Shown one piece after another: positions 8,701-17,543 of a stretch of 64,000 bases of DNA; position 1 is the first letter of the stretch; each line of letters begins with the position of its first letter. The stretch spans positions 3,410,001-3,474,000 of the forward strand of contig NZ_CP114280.1 in NCBI RefSeq assembly GCF_029635795.1, read 5' to 3'. The notes under the pieces are model-generated. The model was given only the letters and a program-made list of their open reading frames with translations, had not been told where the DNA came from and did no database searches. A program made the translations under genes and the position numbers. The DNA is from Dickeya lacustris (lineage in GTDB: Bacteria > Pseudomonadota > Gammaproteobacteria > Enterobacterales > Enterobacteriaceae).

Positions 8701-8727
8701 CAACACCGCCAATGGCGGTGTTGTTGT
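8697..8727. terminator. Hairpin between the cassette and ppa
   Basis: A perfect 14-bp stem pairs ACAACAACACCGCC (8697-8710) with GGCGGTGTTGTTGT (8714-8727) around an AAT loop. It lies between convergent transcription units. Further small hairpins follow (CTGCGCG/TGCGCAG at 8738-8754 and TTGCCGT/ACGGCAA just after), so termination is probably bidirectional. Confidence 0.75.
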
Positions 8728-8805
8728 GCATGCGCCTCTGCGCGTTTTGCGCAGTTGCCGTGAGGTTACGGCAAAGGCGGCATGGCCTGTTTTACTCGCA
8801 ACGCC

Positions 8806-9336
8806 TTATTTATTCTTGGCGCGCTCGAAAGAAGACAGGATTTCAGCTTTTGCAGCGGCGGCATCAGCCCAGCCATCCACTTTTACCCACTTGCCTTTTT
8901 CCAGATCTTTGTAGTGCTCGAAGAAATGACTAATCTGGGCGCGCAGCAGCTCCGGCAGGTCGTTCACGTCTTTGATATGGTCGTACTCTTTGCTCAGTTT
9001 GGTGTGCGGCACCGCAACAACTTTCGCATCTTCGCCAGATTCGTCAGTCATTTTCAGTACGCCAACCGGACGGCAGCGAATCACTGAGCCCGGCTGCAAC
9101 GGATACGGAGTCGGTACCAGCACATCAACCGGATCGCCATCCAGTGACAGGGTGTTATTGATATAGCCGTAGTTGCATGGATAGAACATCGCGGTAGACA
9201 TGAAACGGTCTACAAACAGTGCGCCGGTTTCTTTATCCACTTCATATTTGATGGGATCAGAATTAGCCGGGATTTCGATCACTACATAAACGTCTTCCGG
9301 GAGATCTTTGCCCGCCGGTACGGTATTCAAACTCAT
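8806..9336 (-). CDS. ppa: Inorganic pyrophosphatase
   Basis: Soluble family I pyrophosphatase, hydrolysing PPi to two phosphates and pulling nucleic-acid and protein synthesis forward. The protein is 176 residues, like E. coli Ppa. The acidic active-site stretch DGDPVDVLV and the metal-site region EDAKVVAVP are intact, and the ending SSFERAKNK is typical. The start at 9336 ([18 protein letters not shown]) is chosen from family alignment and a preceding AAGGAAAC; an ATG at 9357 adds seven residues that do not fit the family. In E. coli this gene lies close to ytfP, so it marks the right border of the inserted cassette. Confidence 0.97.
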   Translation of the reverse strand: MSLNTVPAGKDLPEDVYVVIEIPANSDPIKYEVDKETGALFVDRFMSTAMFYPCNYGYINNTLSLDGDPVDVLVPTPYPLQPGSVIRCRPVGVLKMTDESGEDAKVVAVPHTKLSKEYDHIKDVNDLPELLRAQISHFFEHYKDLEKGKWVKVDGWADAAAAKAEILSSFERAKNK

Positions 9337-9495
9337 GTCGGTTTCCTTCTTCTTCAAACCAGAATGGAGTGGCGGTCATTATAGCCAACTAAGGGCGAAA
9401 GTCGTGAGTTTTTAGGGGGGCTGCGCGTATCGGCAGGTGTCAGGATAAAAAATAAACATCTTGATAATTAGTAATATGTAAATAATTAATCAAGC

Positions 9496-9523
9496 TAAAG
9501 AAATGCCGCTTGCATTCCGATAA
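9496..9523 (+). promoter_or_regulatory. FliA (sigma-28)-type promoter for the chemoreceptor
   Basis: TAAAGAAA (9496-9503) and TCCGATAA (9516-9523) match the flagellar sigma-28 consensus TAAAGTTT / GCCGATAA at 6/8 and 7/8. The spacer is 12 bases rather than the ideal 11. It lies about 125 bases before the chemoreceptor start. Confidence 0.65.
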
Positions 9524-9646
9524 TCTCTCATCCTGAATCGTTTCATCTTGCAAAAGCCGATGATGAAGAAAGGGCTTCAGCCTGATGAATGAAACAGAAC
9601 ATTGTTTTTATTTTTTATGATGTTATATCACAAAGGGAGCGTACGG

Positions 9647-11239
9647 ATGCTAAAGCGTATGACGGTCAAGCAAGGGTTGTTGGCCCTGCTTGTCATGATG
9701 CTGGTGCTGCTGGCAGTGGTGGTAGGAATAGGGACGAGTGCGATTAGTCAGGGAAATCGCTCATTACAGTCGATAGACAAAATTCAGGGCAAGGAACTGA
9801 GTGCGCTGTCGGCAAGTTATACCGCGACGCTACGCGCCAGAATGGCAGCGGCACAGGCGGTGCGCCTGTACGAGGTCGGCCTGGTGGATAAAGCGCGTGA
9901 GAGTACCGGGCGAGCTGCGCAATATACCGAGATCTCTCGCCGTGAAATGGCGCGATTTTTCGCCTATGGCACGGTCACGAAACGCGGTGAGGAATTGGCG
10001 GAGCATATCAAGTCGGCCTACGACGCCTATGACAGCAAAGGCGTTCAGCCTCTGTTAACGGCGTTGCGAAATGAGAATCTCGATGATTACTACACGCTGA
10101 TGCAAGACAGCTTGCCCGCGTTGACGATTGGCGTTGATGCGGCGATTAACGATTTCCGCGATTTTGCTCTGCAAGTGGGCGAAACCTTGTTGCAGCAAGC
10201 CGATACCCTGGCATCCAGCCGGTTATGGAGCATGGGCGGTGCATTGGCGATTGCGCTGCTGTTATCGGCATTAGCCTGGTGGGCTATCCGCCAATGGGTC
10301 TTGCAACCATTGGATGGCGCAGTGCAACAGCTTGAAATTATTGCACAAGGTGACTTGTCTAGCCAGATAGAAGAGGGGCGTCACAATGAAATTGGCCGTC
10401 TGCTGCGGGCAATGAAACAGATGCAGGGCTCGCTGTCCGTTGCCGTAGGGCGAGTGCGCGATGCCGGTGGGCAAATCGATGTGGGCGCCCGTGAACTGGC
10501 GTCCGGTAATAGTCATCTTGCCCAGCGTACGGAGGAGTCAGCCGCTTCTTTGGAGCAAACGGCATCGAGCATGGAGCAGTTAGCATCGACCGTGAAGCTC
10601 AATGCGGATAATGCCGACCAAGCCTATCTACTGGCGCAACAGGTATCGGATATTGCGGCTAAAGGCAGTGAAGCCTCAGAGCAGATGCTTGAGAAAATGC
10701 AGATGATCTCGGCCACCGCAGCACGGGTTGCAGACATTCTGACCATGATTGACGGCATCGCCTTTCAAACCAATATTCTGGCGCTTAATGCGGCGGTTGA
10801 GGCCGCGCGCGCTGGCGAACAGGGGCGCGGTTTTGCCGTGGTTGCCGGGGAAGTGCGTAACCTTGCCCAGCGTAGTGCGCAGTCCGCCAAAGAGATCAAG
10901 GCGTTAATGCAAGACTCGCAAACCCAGGTCAATGAAGGGGCAGGCATTGCCCGCGTCGCAGGGGAAACCATGAATGATGTCTCCTCCGCCGTGGTTCGGG
11001 TTACGGCACTGATGCGGGAAATATCGGGAGCCACCCGCGAGCAAAGTAATGGTATTGAACAGGTCAATCAGGCCGTGTCGCAGATGGATGCCGTGGCCCA
11101 GCAAAATGCCTCGCTGGTAGAACAATCGGCGGCGGCAACCCGATCGCTTGAGGAGCAGGCTCAGGAACTGGCAGTCAGTATGGCGCAATTCCGGCTGTCG
11201 TCCCAGACAGACAACGTTGTTCAGGCATTATTAAAGTAA
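9647..11239 (+). CDS. Methyl-accepting chemotaxis protein
   Basis: A 530-residue Tar/Tsr-type transmembrane chemoreceptor that senses a periplasmic ligand and controls CheA through CheW. TM1 is at ~10-32, a four-helix-bundle sensor follows to ~190, TM2 is ~193-213, then HAMP and the long cytoplasmic coiled coil. The signalling tip [20 protein letters not shown] is intact at about residue 367. Methylation-type Glu/Gln pairs are present (TEESAASLEQTASSMEQL). The C-terminus ends NVVQALLK, without the NWETF-type pentapeptide that tethers CheR/CheB, so it probably depends on other receptors for efficient adaptation. Start 9647 is chosen over the TTG at 9602 because GGGAG lies 7 bases upstream and the first residues then form a normal MLKRMTVKQG leader. 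The ligand is unknown. Confidence 0.93.
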   Translation: MLKRMTVKQGLLALLVMMLVLLAVVVGIGTSAISQGNRSLQSIDKIQGKELSALSASYTATLRARMAAAQAVRLYEVGLVDKARESTGRAAQYTEISRREMARFFAYGTVTKRGEELAEHIKSAYDAYDSKGVQPLLTALRNENLDDYYTLMQDSLPALTIGVDAAINDFRDFALQVGETLLQQADTLASSRLWSMGGALAIALLLSALAWWAIRQWVLQPLDGAVQQLEIIAQGDLSSQIEEGRHNEIGRLLRAMKQMQGSLSVAVGRVRDAGGQIDVGARELASGNSHLAQRTEESAASLEQTASSMEQLASTVKLNADNADQAYLLAQQVSDIAAKGSEASEQMLEKMQMISATAARVADILTMIDGIAFQTNILALNAAVEAARAGEQGRGFAVVAGEVRNLAQRSAQSAKEIKALMQDSQTQVNEGAGIARVAGETMNDVSSAVVRVTALMREISGATREQSNGIEQVNQAVSQMDAVAQQNASLVEQSAAATRSLEEQAQELAVSMAQFRLSSQTDNVVQALLK

Positions 11240-11313
11240 GGGTGAGTGCGGCGGCGTCATAACGGCCGCCGCCAGCCGCTTCTGGTTATGAGGCTAGCGT
11301 TGTGATACCAGCG

Positions 11314-11949
11314 TTAAGGATTATCCTGATGCGAGGCGTCGTCTGAAGCGCGAGAGCGACGTAGTTTCTTCCAGATTTTACTTTCCTGACCGCGCCAGAG
11401 CCGCTGAATATTATCGTGGTGGCGCATCAGAATCAGGCAAGAGAGCATGGCGACGGGAAAGGTAAACTGAGGTTTAAACCACCAGACATAGAACGGTGCA
11501 ATCAGCGCGCTGATGATTGCGCCAAGCGACGAGTAGCCGCTAAGTAGTACGCTTAACAACCAGGTGCCTGTCATCAGCCCGGTTAAGTCCCAGCCAATAG
11601 GGGCGATGGCGCCAAATGCCGTAGCGACGCCCTTGCCGCCACGGAACTGGAAAAACACGGGATAAATATGCCCAAGACAAGCGGCAATGGCGGTTAAACC
11701 GAGATAGAGTGGTGAACTGCCCAGCGTATAGGCTCCCCACACCGGCAGCATGCCTTTTAGCACGTCAAAAATAAGCACCGCTGCCGCTGCGATTTTGCCG
11801 CCAACGCGCAATACATTGGTCGCGCCGGGATTGCCGGAACCGTGAGTGCGGGGGTCTGGCAAGCCAGCCAGACGGCAGATCAGAATCGCACTGGAGATTG
11901 AGCCACACAGATACGCGACGATAATCATTCCGGGCGCGATAACACTCAT
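11314..11949 (-). CDS. plsY: Acyl-phosphate:glycerol-3-phosphate acyltransferase PlsY
   Basis: Integral membrane enzyme that moves the acyl group from acyl-phosphate (made by PlsX) to glycerol-3-phosphate, the first step of phospholipid synthesis. The 211 residues contain the three family motifs: [13 protein letters not shown] (glycerol-3-phosphate loop), FRGGKGVAT (acyl-phosphate glycine loop) and HIYPVFF, with five to seven hydrophobic spans. The C-terminal basic/acidic tail is hydrophilic. It is divergent from folB, as in other enterobacteria. Confidence 0.96.
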   Translation of the reverse strand: MSVIAPGMIIVAYLCGSISSAILICRLAGLPDPRTHGSGNPGATNVLRVGGKIAAAAVLIFDVLKGMLPVWGAYTLGSSPLYLGLTAIAACLGHIYPVFFQFRGGKGVATAFGAIAPIGWDLTGLMTGTWLLSVLLSGYSSLGAIISALIAPFYVWWFKPQFTFPVAMLSCLILMRHHDNIQRLWRGQESKIWKKLRRSRASDDASHQDNP

Positions 11950-12055
11950 AAACGGCTTCCGTCCAATAAGGGTCGTTTTAGTTCAGCATCTGTGGATAAT
12001 ACGCACTTTCTGCCGGAAGTGGTATCCGGCGGCAGTAAAAACAGGGGATGGCGTG

Positions 12056-12418
12056 ATGGATATCGTGTTTATTGAAGAACTGAGTGTCATTACCACTATC
12101 GGGGTTTATGACTGGGAACAGACCATCCAGCAAAAACTGGTGTTCGATATCGAAATGGCGTGGGATAACCAGGCGGCAGCGGCCAGCGATGACGTTGCCC
12201 ATTGCCTCAGTTATGCCGATGTCTGTGACGCGGTTATCGCTCTGGTGGAAGACGGGCGTTTTGCATTGGTAGAGCGCGTAGCGCAAGAGGTGGCGTCGAT
12301 GCTGATGCAACGCTTTGCCATCGCCTGGTTGCGGATAAAAGTCAGTAAACCTGGGGCAGTGGCTCAGGCGCGTAACGTTGGCGTGATACTAGAGCGCGGC
12401 GTGCGCCCGACGGCCTAA
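12056..12418 (+). CDS. folB: Dihydroneopterin aldolase
   Basis: FolB converts 7,8-dihydroneopterin to 6-hydroxymethyl-dihydropterin and glycolaldehyde in folate synthesis. The 120-residue protein is close to E. coli FolB throughout: MDIVFIEELSVITTIGVYDWE at the start, LSYADVCDAV, ALVERVAQEVA and IKVSKPGAV with the catalytic lysine. The ATG at 12056 is chosen by alignment; the open frame runs further upstream into the divergent plsY gene without family similarity. The plsY-folB divergent pair followed by uppP is the usual enterobacterial neighbourhood. Confidence 0.96.
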   Translation: MDIVFIEELSVITTIGVYDWEQTIQQKLVFDIEMAWDNQAAAASDDVAHCLSYADVCDAVIALVEDGRFALVERVAQEVASMLMQRFAIAWLRIKVSKPGAVAQARNVGVILERGVRPTA

Positions 12419-12519
12419 GCCGGCAGCGTATGCAATGTTACATTATTTATGGTGCAGGCAACGCCGGACTTTCTTAAGGTAATCAACGATAACCGCTTTA
12501 CCGCCGTGCCGGACTTGTC

Positions 12520-12592
12520 GTGTCAGACGGCAGTTTCGGACGGTAATTTCAGACGGTAATTTCAAACGATAGTGTCAGACTGCAATGTCGGC
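12520..12592. repeat. Degenerate 13-16 bp tandem repeats between folB and uppP
   Basis: About five imperfect copies of a unit close to TCAGACGGTAATT occur in a row (TGTCAGACGGCAGTT, TCGGACGGTAATT, TCAGACGGTAATT, TCAAACGATAGTG, TCAGACTGCAATG). The array fills most of a 290-bp spacer that has no gene. Confidence 0.75.
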
Positions 12593-12653
12593 AACAATCG
12601 GTGTGGTACAGCGCCGGGAGCCGGTATGAAAGGCGACGGGCGAATATGATGTT

Positions 12654-12683
12654 GCGGCTTGCCATCGGCAGGGCCGCTTTTTT
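12654..12683 (+). terminator. Terminator-like hairpin between folB and uppP
   Basis: GCGGCTTGCC / GGCAGGGCCGC folds into an interrupted stem (12654-12677) followed by TTTTTT (12678-12683). It ends only 27 bases before the uppP start and so could terminate folB transcripts or attenuate uppP. Confidence 0.7.
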
Positions 12684-12710
12684 ATGTGGCAGGAAGGGAG
12701 TTTACGGGTG

Positions 12711-13532
12711 ATGGCGGATCTGCATTCATTGTGGGTGGCGTTGATATTGGGTGTTGTAGAAGGGCTGACGGAGTTTCTGCCGGTGTCCTCTACCGGACAT
12801 ATGATTATTGTGGCGCACTGGCTGGGGTTTGAGGGCGATACGGCAAAAACGTTCGAGGTGATTATTCAGCTAGGCTCGATTTTGGCTGTTGTGGTGGTGT
12901 TCTGGCGCCGTATGTTTGGCCTTATCGGGCTGCATTTTGGCCGGCCGCCGCAGCGTAATCTGTTTAGTCGAGGCCGTTTGACGCTATTGCACATCGTGTT
13001 GGCGATGCTGCCGGCGGTGGTGCTGGGGCTGGTGTTGCATGATGCCATCAAATCGCTGTTTAACCCGCTGACGGTAAGCTATGCGTTGATAGCCGGCGGG
13101 GTATTGCTGTTGCTGGCTGAATGGCTGAAACCTAAACGGCCAAAAGCGCGTGAGCTTGATGACATCAGCTATACACAGGCATTTCTTATCGGCTGTTTCC
13201 AGTGTCTGGCGCTGTGGCCGGGGTTTTCCCGCGCCGGGGCGACAATCTCCGGGGGAATGCTGCTTGGGGTCGATCGTTACGCTGCTTCAGAGTTCTCTTT
13301 CATTCTGGCGGTGCCTATCATGCTGGGTGCCAGCATACTGGATCTCTACAAAAGCTGGCATTTCCTGTCGCTGTCGGATGTGCCGATGTTTGCCACCGGC
13401 TTTATTACTGCGTTCGTGGTGGCCATGATAGCGATTAAAACCTTCCTTCAGGTTATCAAGCGCGTCTCGTTTGTGCCGTTTGCGATTTATCGCTTTATTA
13501 TCGCCGCGTTGGTCTGGGGCGTGCTGGCATAA
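12711..13532 (+). CDS. uppP: Undecaprenyl-diphosphate phosphatase UppP (BacA)
   Basis: Membrane enzyme that dephosphorylates undecaprenyl pyrophosphate so that the lipid carrier can be reused in peptidoglycan synthesis; overproduction gives bacitracin resistance in E. coli. The 273 residues contain both signature motifs, [14 protein letters not shown] (residues ~17-30; catalytic Glu/His) and [13 protein letters not shown] (~170-182; catalytic Arg), and about eight hydrophobic segments. Start 12711 is preceded by AGGAAGGGAG; the in-frame ATG at 12684 falls inside the terminator tail and adds residues absent from the family. Confidence 0.97.
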   Translation: MADLHSLWVALILGVVEGLTEFLPVSSTGHMIIVAHWLGFEGDTAKTFEVIIQLGSILAVVVVFWRRMFGLIGLHFGRPPQRNLFSRGRLTLLHIVLAMLPAVVLGLVLHDAIKSLFNPLTVSYALIAGGVLLLLAEWLKPKRPKARELDDISYTQAFLIGCFQCLALWPGFSRAGATISGGMLLGVDRYAASEFSFILAVPIMLGASILDLYKSWHFLSLSDVPMFATGFITAFVVAMIAIKTFLQVIKRVSFVPFAIYRFIIAALVWGVLA

Positions 13533-13630
13533 TCGACGCAGGCAGCGGTTCCGGCAGCAATGTCAGTCATGGCAACGTTCGTCATGACAACATGGCTGCC
13601 TGGCCTGCGGTATAACACGCTATGCACTTT

Positions 13631-13662
13631 TATGCCGTTATGCCGTTATGCCGTTATGCCGT
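13631..13662. repeat. 8-bp tandem repeat x4 at the cca stop codon
   Basis: Four perfect copies of TATGCCGT (13631-13662). Read on the minus strand, the first copy contains the last sense codon and TAA stop of cca; the remaining copies repeat the TAA downstream in shifting frames. Confidence 0.95.
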
Positions 13663-14895
13663 TGGCGCATGCTGCTGGCGGGCCCGCCACTCTTCCAGTC
13701 TCTGTAGCCGACGGCGCTGCAATTCTTCTTTGATAGCACTGTGCTGAAAGCCTGCGGCCACGACATCGGCACTGCTGACCTGGCTTGCTATGGCGAAAGC
13801 ATCGCGCAGATACTCGCCTTGCGGGTAGGGCTGCTGTTCAAGACCGGCCCGCCCGCGTGCATCGGCTTCGCTTGCGGTAATCAACTGTTCAAGGCGCTGG
13901 GGCTTGCGCCAGACATCGATGGCGTCAAACAGCTTGAGCAGCGTATGGGCGCTGAGTATCTGTACGGTGTGGATCAGGTCATGGTATTCGGCCACCAGAC
14001 AAGCCAGATCGCGCAACGTGTTAGGCACGCGCAGGCGCTGGCAGAGTGCCTGTACCAACGGCACGCCATTCGCGCCGTGGCCGTGGTGGCGCGGCCAGAG
14101 TTCAGGTGGGGTCAGGCCTTTGCCGAGATCGTGACAGAGCGTGGCAAACCGGACTTCGACTGCGTCGCTCAATCTGGCGGCCATGGCAAGGCTCATCATG
14201 ACATGGATGCCGGTATCAATTTCCGGGTGCCATTGGGCCGGTGCCGGTACGCCATACAATCGGTCAATTTCGGGAAATAACACGGCCAGCGCGCCGCAAT
14301 CACGCAACACCTGAAAATAGACCTGCGGGTTTTCGCTGCCAAGCGCCTTTTCCGTTTCTTTCCACACCCGTTCGGGCGTCAGGAAATTCAGCTCTCCGGC
14401 TTGCGTCATCGCTTGCATTAAGTAAAGCGTCTCTTCGGCAATCTGGAAACCGAGATGGGCATAGCGAGCGGCAAAGCGTGCCACCCGTAACACCCGCAGC
14501 GGATCTTCGCTAAACGCAGCGCTGACATGGCGCAGAAGGCGGTTTTGTAAATCGCGCTGGCCGTCATACGGGTCGAATAACTGGCCATGCTCGTCCTGAG
14601 CGATGGCGTTAACCGTCAGGTCGCGCCGCTGTAAATCTTCCTCCAGCGTAATGTCAGGCGTTGCCTGACAATGAAAGCCGGTATAACCGTTGCCAGATTT
14701 GCGCTCAGTCCGCGCCAGTGCGTACTCTTCTTTTGTGTCAGGATGCAAGAACACCGGAAAATCCCGCCCGACCTGCTGAAAACCGTGTTGCAGCAGTATT
14801 TCCGGGGTAGCGCCAACCACAACCCAATCACGTTCTGTGACTGGCCTGCCAAGCAGGTTGTCACGCACGGCACCGCCTACAAGGTAAATCTTCAA
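13654..14895 (-). CDS. cca: Multifunctional CCA-adding tRNA nucleotidyltransferase
   Basis: Adds or repairs the 3'-CCA of tRNAs; the gammaproteobacterial type also carries an HD phosphohydrolase domain. The 413 residues include the nucleotidyltransferase [10 protein letters not shown] and RDW (metal Asp), the RRDLTVNA and EDPLRVLR motifs, and an HD domain ([17 protein letters not shown]). The start codon is TTG (14893-14895) with AGGAG upstream; the encoded [11 protein letters not shown] is the family N-terminus, so this rare start is supported. The stop codon lies in an 8-bp tandem array (13631-13662). Confidence 0.96.
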   Translation of the reverse strand: MKIYLVGGAVRDNLLGRPVTERDWVVVGATPEILLQHGFQQVGRDFPVFLHPDTKEEYALARTERKSGNGYTGFHCQATPDITLEEDLQRRDLTVNAIAQDEHGQLFDPYDGQRDLQNRLLRHVSAAFSEDPLRVLRVARFAARYAHLGFQIAEETLYLMQAMTQAGELNFLTPERVWKETEKALGSENPQVYFQVLRDCGALAVLFPEIDRLYGVPAPAQWHPEIDTGIHVMMSLAMAARLSDAVEVRFATLCHDLGKGLTPPELWPRHHGHGANGVPLVQALCQRLRVPNTLRDLACLVAEYHDLIHTVQILSAHTLLKLFDAIDVWRKPQRLEQLITASEADARGRAGLEQQPYPQGEYLRDAFAIASQVSSADVVAAGFQHSAIKEELQRRRLQRLEEWRARQQHAPTA

Positions 14896-14923
14896 ACCCG
14901 GCTCCTGTCTCGCTAACGAATCT

Positions 14924-14983
14924 GGTTGCTATTTCGGTTGTTACTTTGCCTGTTACTTTGCTTGTTACTTCGGTTGCTATTGT
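14924..14983. repeat. 12-bp tandem repeat x5 upstream of cca
   Basis: Five 12-bp units: GGTTGCTATTTC, GGTTGTTACTTT, GCCTGTTACTTT, GCTTGTTACTTC, GGTTGCTATTGT. The array lies 28 bases upstream of the cca start codon, in the 5' leader between ygiM and cca. Confidence 0.9.
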
Positions 14984-15088
14984 TGACGAGAATACCTGTT
15001 ATCACAATCAGTTGCCGATAAAAATGGCTGTTTATCGGCGCAGAGTCCGTCATGTCGCCGTTGCAGGCAGGGAAAGCCGTAGCGGACG

Positions 15089-15712
15089 TTAGCCCATCCA
15101 GCGCTCGTTTTTCCTGCGCCGTGGCATGAAGTAGGGTAATGCCAGCCCAAGAAACAAACCGCCACCGGCGACACCGCCACCATACATAAACCACTGCATA
15201 ATGAGTGTGCGCTGCTTCTCGTCGAGCTGTAAGTTAGCGGCATCCAATTGCTTCTGCGCCGTCGTCAGTTGGTTTTTTAGCGTCTGATTTTCCTGTTGCA
15301 ATGCGGTCAGGCTGGTATCCGCGCTGGCGACTTTCTCCCGCAGCGCCGCCGTGCGCTGGCTCCACTGCTGGTCGAGGCTATTTAGTTTCTCCGTCAGCGT
15401 GCTGACCTGATTTTCCAGCTCCGGCACACGGGTTTTCAGGCTGGGCGTTTGGCTTAACTGGTTTTGCGAAAGCCAGCCGGTTTTGCCTTTTTCATCACGA
15501 ACTTGTGCATATCCCGCTGCCGTATTAACGCTTAACACCGTGACGGAATCACCCGCGTTGAGTGTGCCGACGATACGGTATTGTTCGCCAGGGCCGCTGT
15601 GGGTGTAAGTAACCTGTTCATCGGAGATGTAGCGGGTCTGTTGGGCGTGCAGAGGAAAGGCGGAGGTCAGCCCCAGCAATGCACCCAGTAAAACGGATAT
15701 TTTATTCATCAT
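15089..15712 (-). CDS. ygiM: YgiM-type SH3-domain membrane protein (TIGR04211 family)
   Basis: About 207 residues: an N-terminal signal segment (MMNKISVLLGALLGLTSAFPLHAQ), a bacterial SH3 domain (~25-85, with SGPGEQYRIVGTLNAGDSV), a coiled coil (~95-175), and a C-terminal transmembrane helix in the conserved LIMQWFMYGGGVAG segment followed by a basic tail (RRRKNERW). This layout equals E. coli YgiM, proposed as an envelope protein of unclear role. ATG codons at 15712 and 15709 are both possible; a longer frame to 15772 lacks family similarity and a signal sequence. In E. coli it also neighbours cca. Confidence 0.92.
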   Translation of the reverse strand: MMNKISVLLGALLGLTSAFPLHAQQTRYISDEQVTYTHSGPGEQYRIVGTLNAGDSVTVLSVNTAAGYAQVRDEKGKTGWLSQNQLSQTPSLKTRVPELENQVSTLTEKLNSLDQQWSQRTAALREKVASADTSLTALQQENQTLKNQLTTAQKQLDAANLQLDEKQRTLIMQWFMYGGGVAGGGLFLGLALPYFMPRRRKNERWMG

Positions 15713-15945
15713 ATTCAATCGATTACATTTATTGGCGTTCGGTTGTTTGCGTCCCCAGTCTGACGAGGCCACCTGGAAACCTGAATGAGAACAGTCTTAC
15801 TCTGGTCAAGGTTCCGTGTTGCAATCAGGCGTTGTGAGAACGCTCGCAAGGCCGTAAGTCACCGTAGCGGAAAAGTGGCACGCGAGGGAAAAATGTTATT
15901 TACTGGCGGCATTTCCATTTTTGTCGTATTCGGTAGCGCAAGAGC

Positions 15946-17277
15946 ATGAGTGAAGAGATTGAGTTGAAATTTATTGTTCACCCTAACGCGGTGGATGAGG
16001 TCAGAGAGCGCCTGAAGGCGTGGCGTAATGAGGCCGGGCACAGTAATGCACTGCACTCCCGTCAACTGGCTAATATTTATTATGAAACGCCAGACGGCTA
16101 CCTGCGTCAGCACGAGATTGGGCTGCGTGTGCGCGGTGAAAACGGCCGCTATGAAATGACGGTAAAAACAGCCGGAAGAGTGGTCGGCGGGCTGCACCAG
16201 CACCCCGAATATAATGTCGCGCTCTCCAGCGCACAGCTAGACATTCGCCAACTGCCGGGCGAAATCTGGCCTGAAGGCTGTGATATCGACGCGCTGGCGC
16301 AGGCGTTGCACCCCCTGTTTAGCACCGATTTTCAGCGTGAGGCCTGGGTGGTTTCCTGGCACCAAAGCCTGATTGAGGTTGCGTTTGATCGCGGAGAGAT
16401 ACGCGCCGGTGACGGTGTTGAGCCGCTATGCGAACTGGAGCTGGAGTTAAAAAATGGCCGCATCGAGGATCTGCTGGCGTTTGCCCGTGAACTGGCGGAT
16501 ATCGGCGGTTTGCGCCAGGGCAGCCTGAGCAAAGCGGCGCGGGGCTATCATCTGGCGAAAGGGAATCTGCCACGCCAGTGTCGCGAGCTTGGTTTTCTGC
16601 CGGTTGAACCGAAAATGACGCTGGATCAAGGTATTGCCGCTGCCCTTGAGTATGCGCTGGGGCACTGGCAATACCATGAGGAACTGTGGGCGCGCGGCGA
16701 TGGTGAGGCGCGGGTGCAGTTACTGGAGGCCAGTGCCATGATGCGTGAGCTGCTGCTACTGGTTGGCGGTGTGGTTCCGCGTAAGGTGACGTCGGAATTC
16801 CGTGCAGCGCTGGGGCACCTGGAAGAGCGTATCGAGCGGACGCAGCAAGCCGATGAGCTGTGCTATGAGGCTGAATTCCTGCAAGGGAAGCTGATTTTGA
16901 CGTCATGGCTTGTCGGTCACGGCTGGCGCAGTTATCTGGATAACCGTGAGCTGATGCGCTTGCAGAGTGCCTGGAAACGCTTTGCCGATATCATGATGAG
17001 CCGCTGTCAGGCTGAGTTACGCGCCGTGTTTAGTCACGCGCTGGATGCGCTGCATTATCTTCAGCAGTTGCCGCGTTTACAGCGCGGTATTTATGCCTTT
17101 TTGCTGTTAGGCGGCGCTTACCCTGAGCAGGAAGCCCGCGATTATCTGCAACCCTGGCGTCAATTAATGCAGCAAATAGAGTCCTTGTCTGCCGGGCAAT
17201 CAGTGCCGCAGGTACTAGAGCAATACCGGAAGCAAGCAGCGGCGCTGTCGCCGTTTTGGTTGCACAGCGGCCAGTAA
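15946..17277 (+). CDS. ygiF: Inorganic triphosphatase YgiF (CYTH + CHAD)
   Basis: YgiF hydrolyses inorganic triphosphate to PPi and Pi with Mg2+. The 443-residue protein starts with the CYTH signature EIELKF (residues 4-9), continues through the tunnel strands (GLRVRGENGRYEMTVK, CELELELK) and ends with a helical CHAD domain (~215-430; EELWARGDGEARVQLLEAS and a basic/His-rich helical region). The terminal FWLHSG is shared with E. coli YgiF. It precedes glnE as in E. coli, separated by 266 bases that include a GC hairpin (17303-17330). Confidence 0.94.
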   Translation: MSEEIELKFIVHPNAVDEVRERLKAWRNEAGHSNALHSRQLANIYYETPDGYLRQHEIGLRVRGENGRYEMTVKTAGRVVGGLHQHPEYNVALSSAQLDIRQLPGEIWPEGCDIDALAQALHPLFSTDFQREAWVVSWHQSLIEVAFDRGEIRAGDGVEPLCELELELKNGRIEDLLAFARELADIGGLRQGSLSKAARGYHLAKGNLPRQCRELGFLPVEPKMTLDQGIAAALEYALGHWQYHEELWARGDGEARVQLLEASAMMRELLLLVGGVVPRKVTSEFRAALGHLEERIERTQQADELCYEAEFLQGKLILTSWLVGHGWRSYLDNRELMRLQSAWKRFADIMMSRCQAELRAVFSHALDALHYLQQLPRLQRGIYAFLLLGGAYPEQEARDYLQPWRQLMQQIESLSAGQSVPQVLEQYRKQAAALSPFWLHSGQ

Positions 17278-17543
17278 AGAAATGGGCTAATCAATACCCC
17301 TGCCGCTTGCTCGCGTTGACGCGCAAGCGGATGGATTGCCGATGGCGAGCTGCTGAAAACCTCATAAAGCGCCGCGCGCGCTATGCGCTGACATGTCGAT
17401 GAGAACGCATGTTGCTGCCGCAGGCGCGCGAAAAGGTTAAGGGCTCATGTCTGGTGGATGCTCGCCTGTAACGTGAAGCATTGCCGTCGGTTCACGCAAT
17501 TGTTACTAAGACTGCCAGGCGGCAGCGTTGCAAGGATATCGCC

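Noticed and set aside
9602..9646. Extended N-terminus of the chemoreceptor from a TTG at 9602
   Set aside because: A ribosome site (GGGAG) fits the ATG at 9647, and the extra residues are not a normal receptor N-terminus.
12501..12592. CRISPR array in the folB-uppP spacer
   Set aside because: Units are 13-16 bp, contiguous and degenerate, with no spacers and no cas genes in the window.
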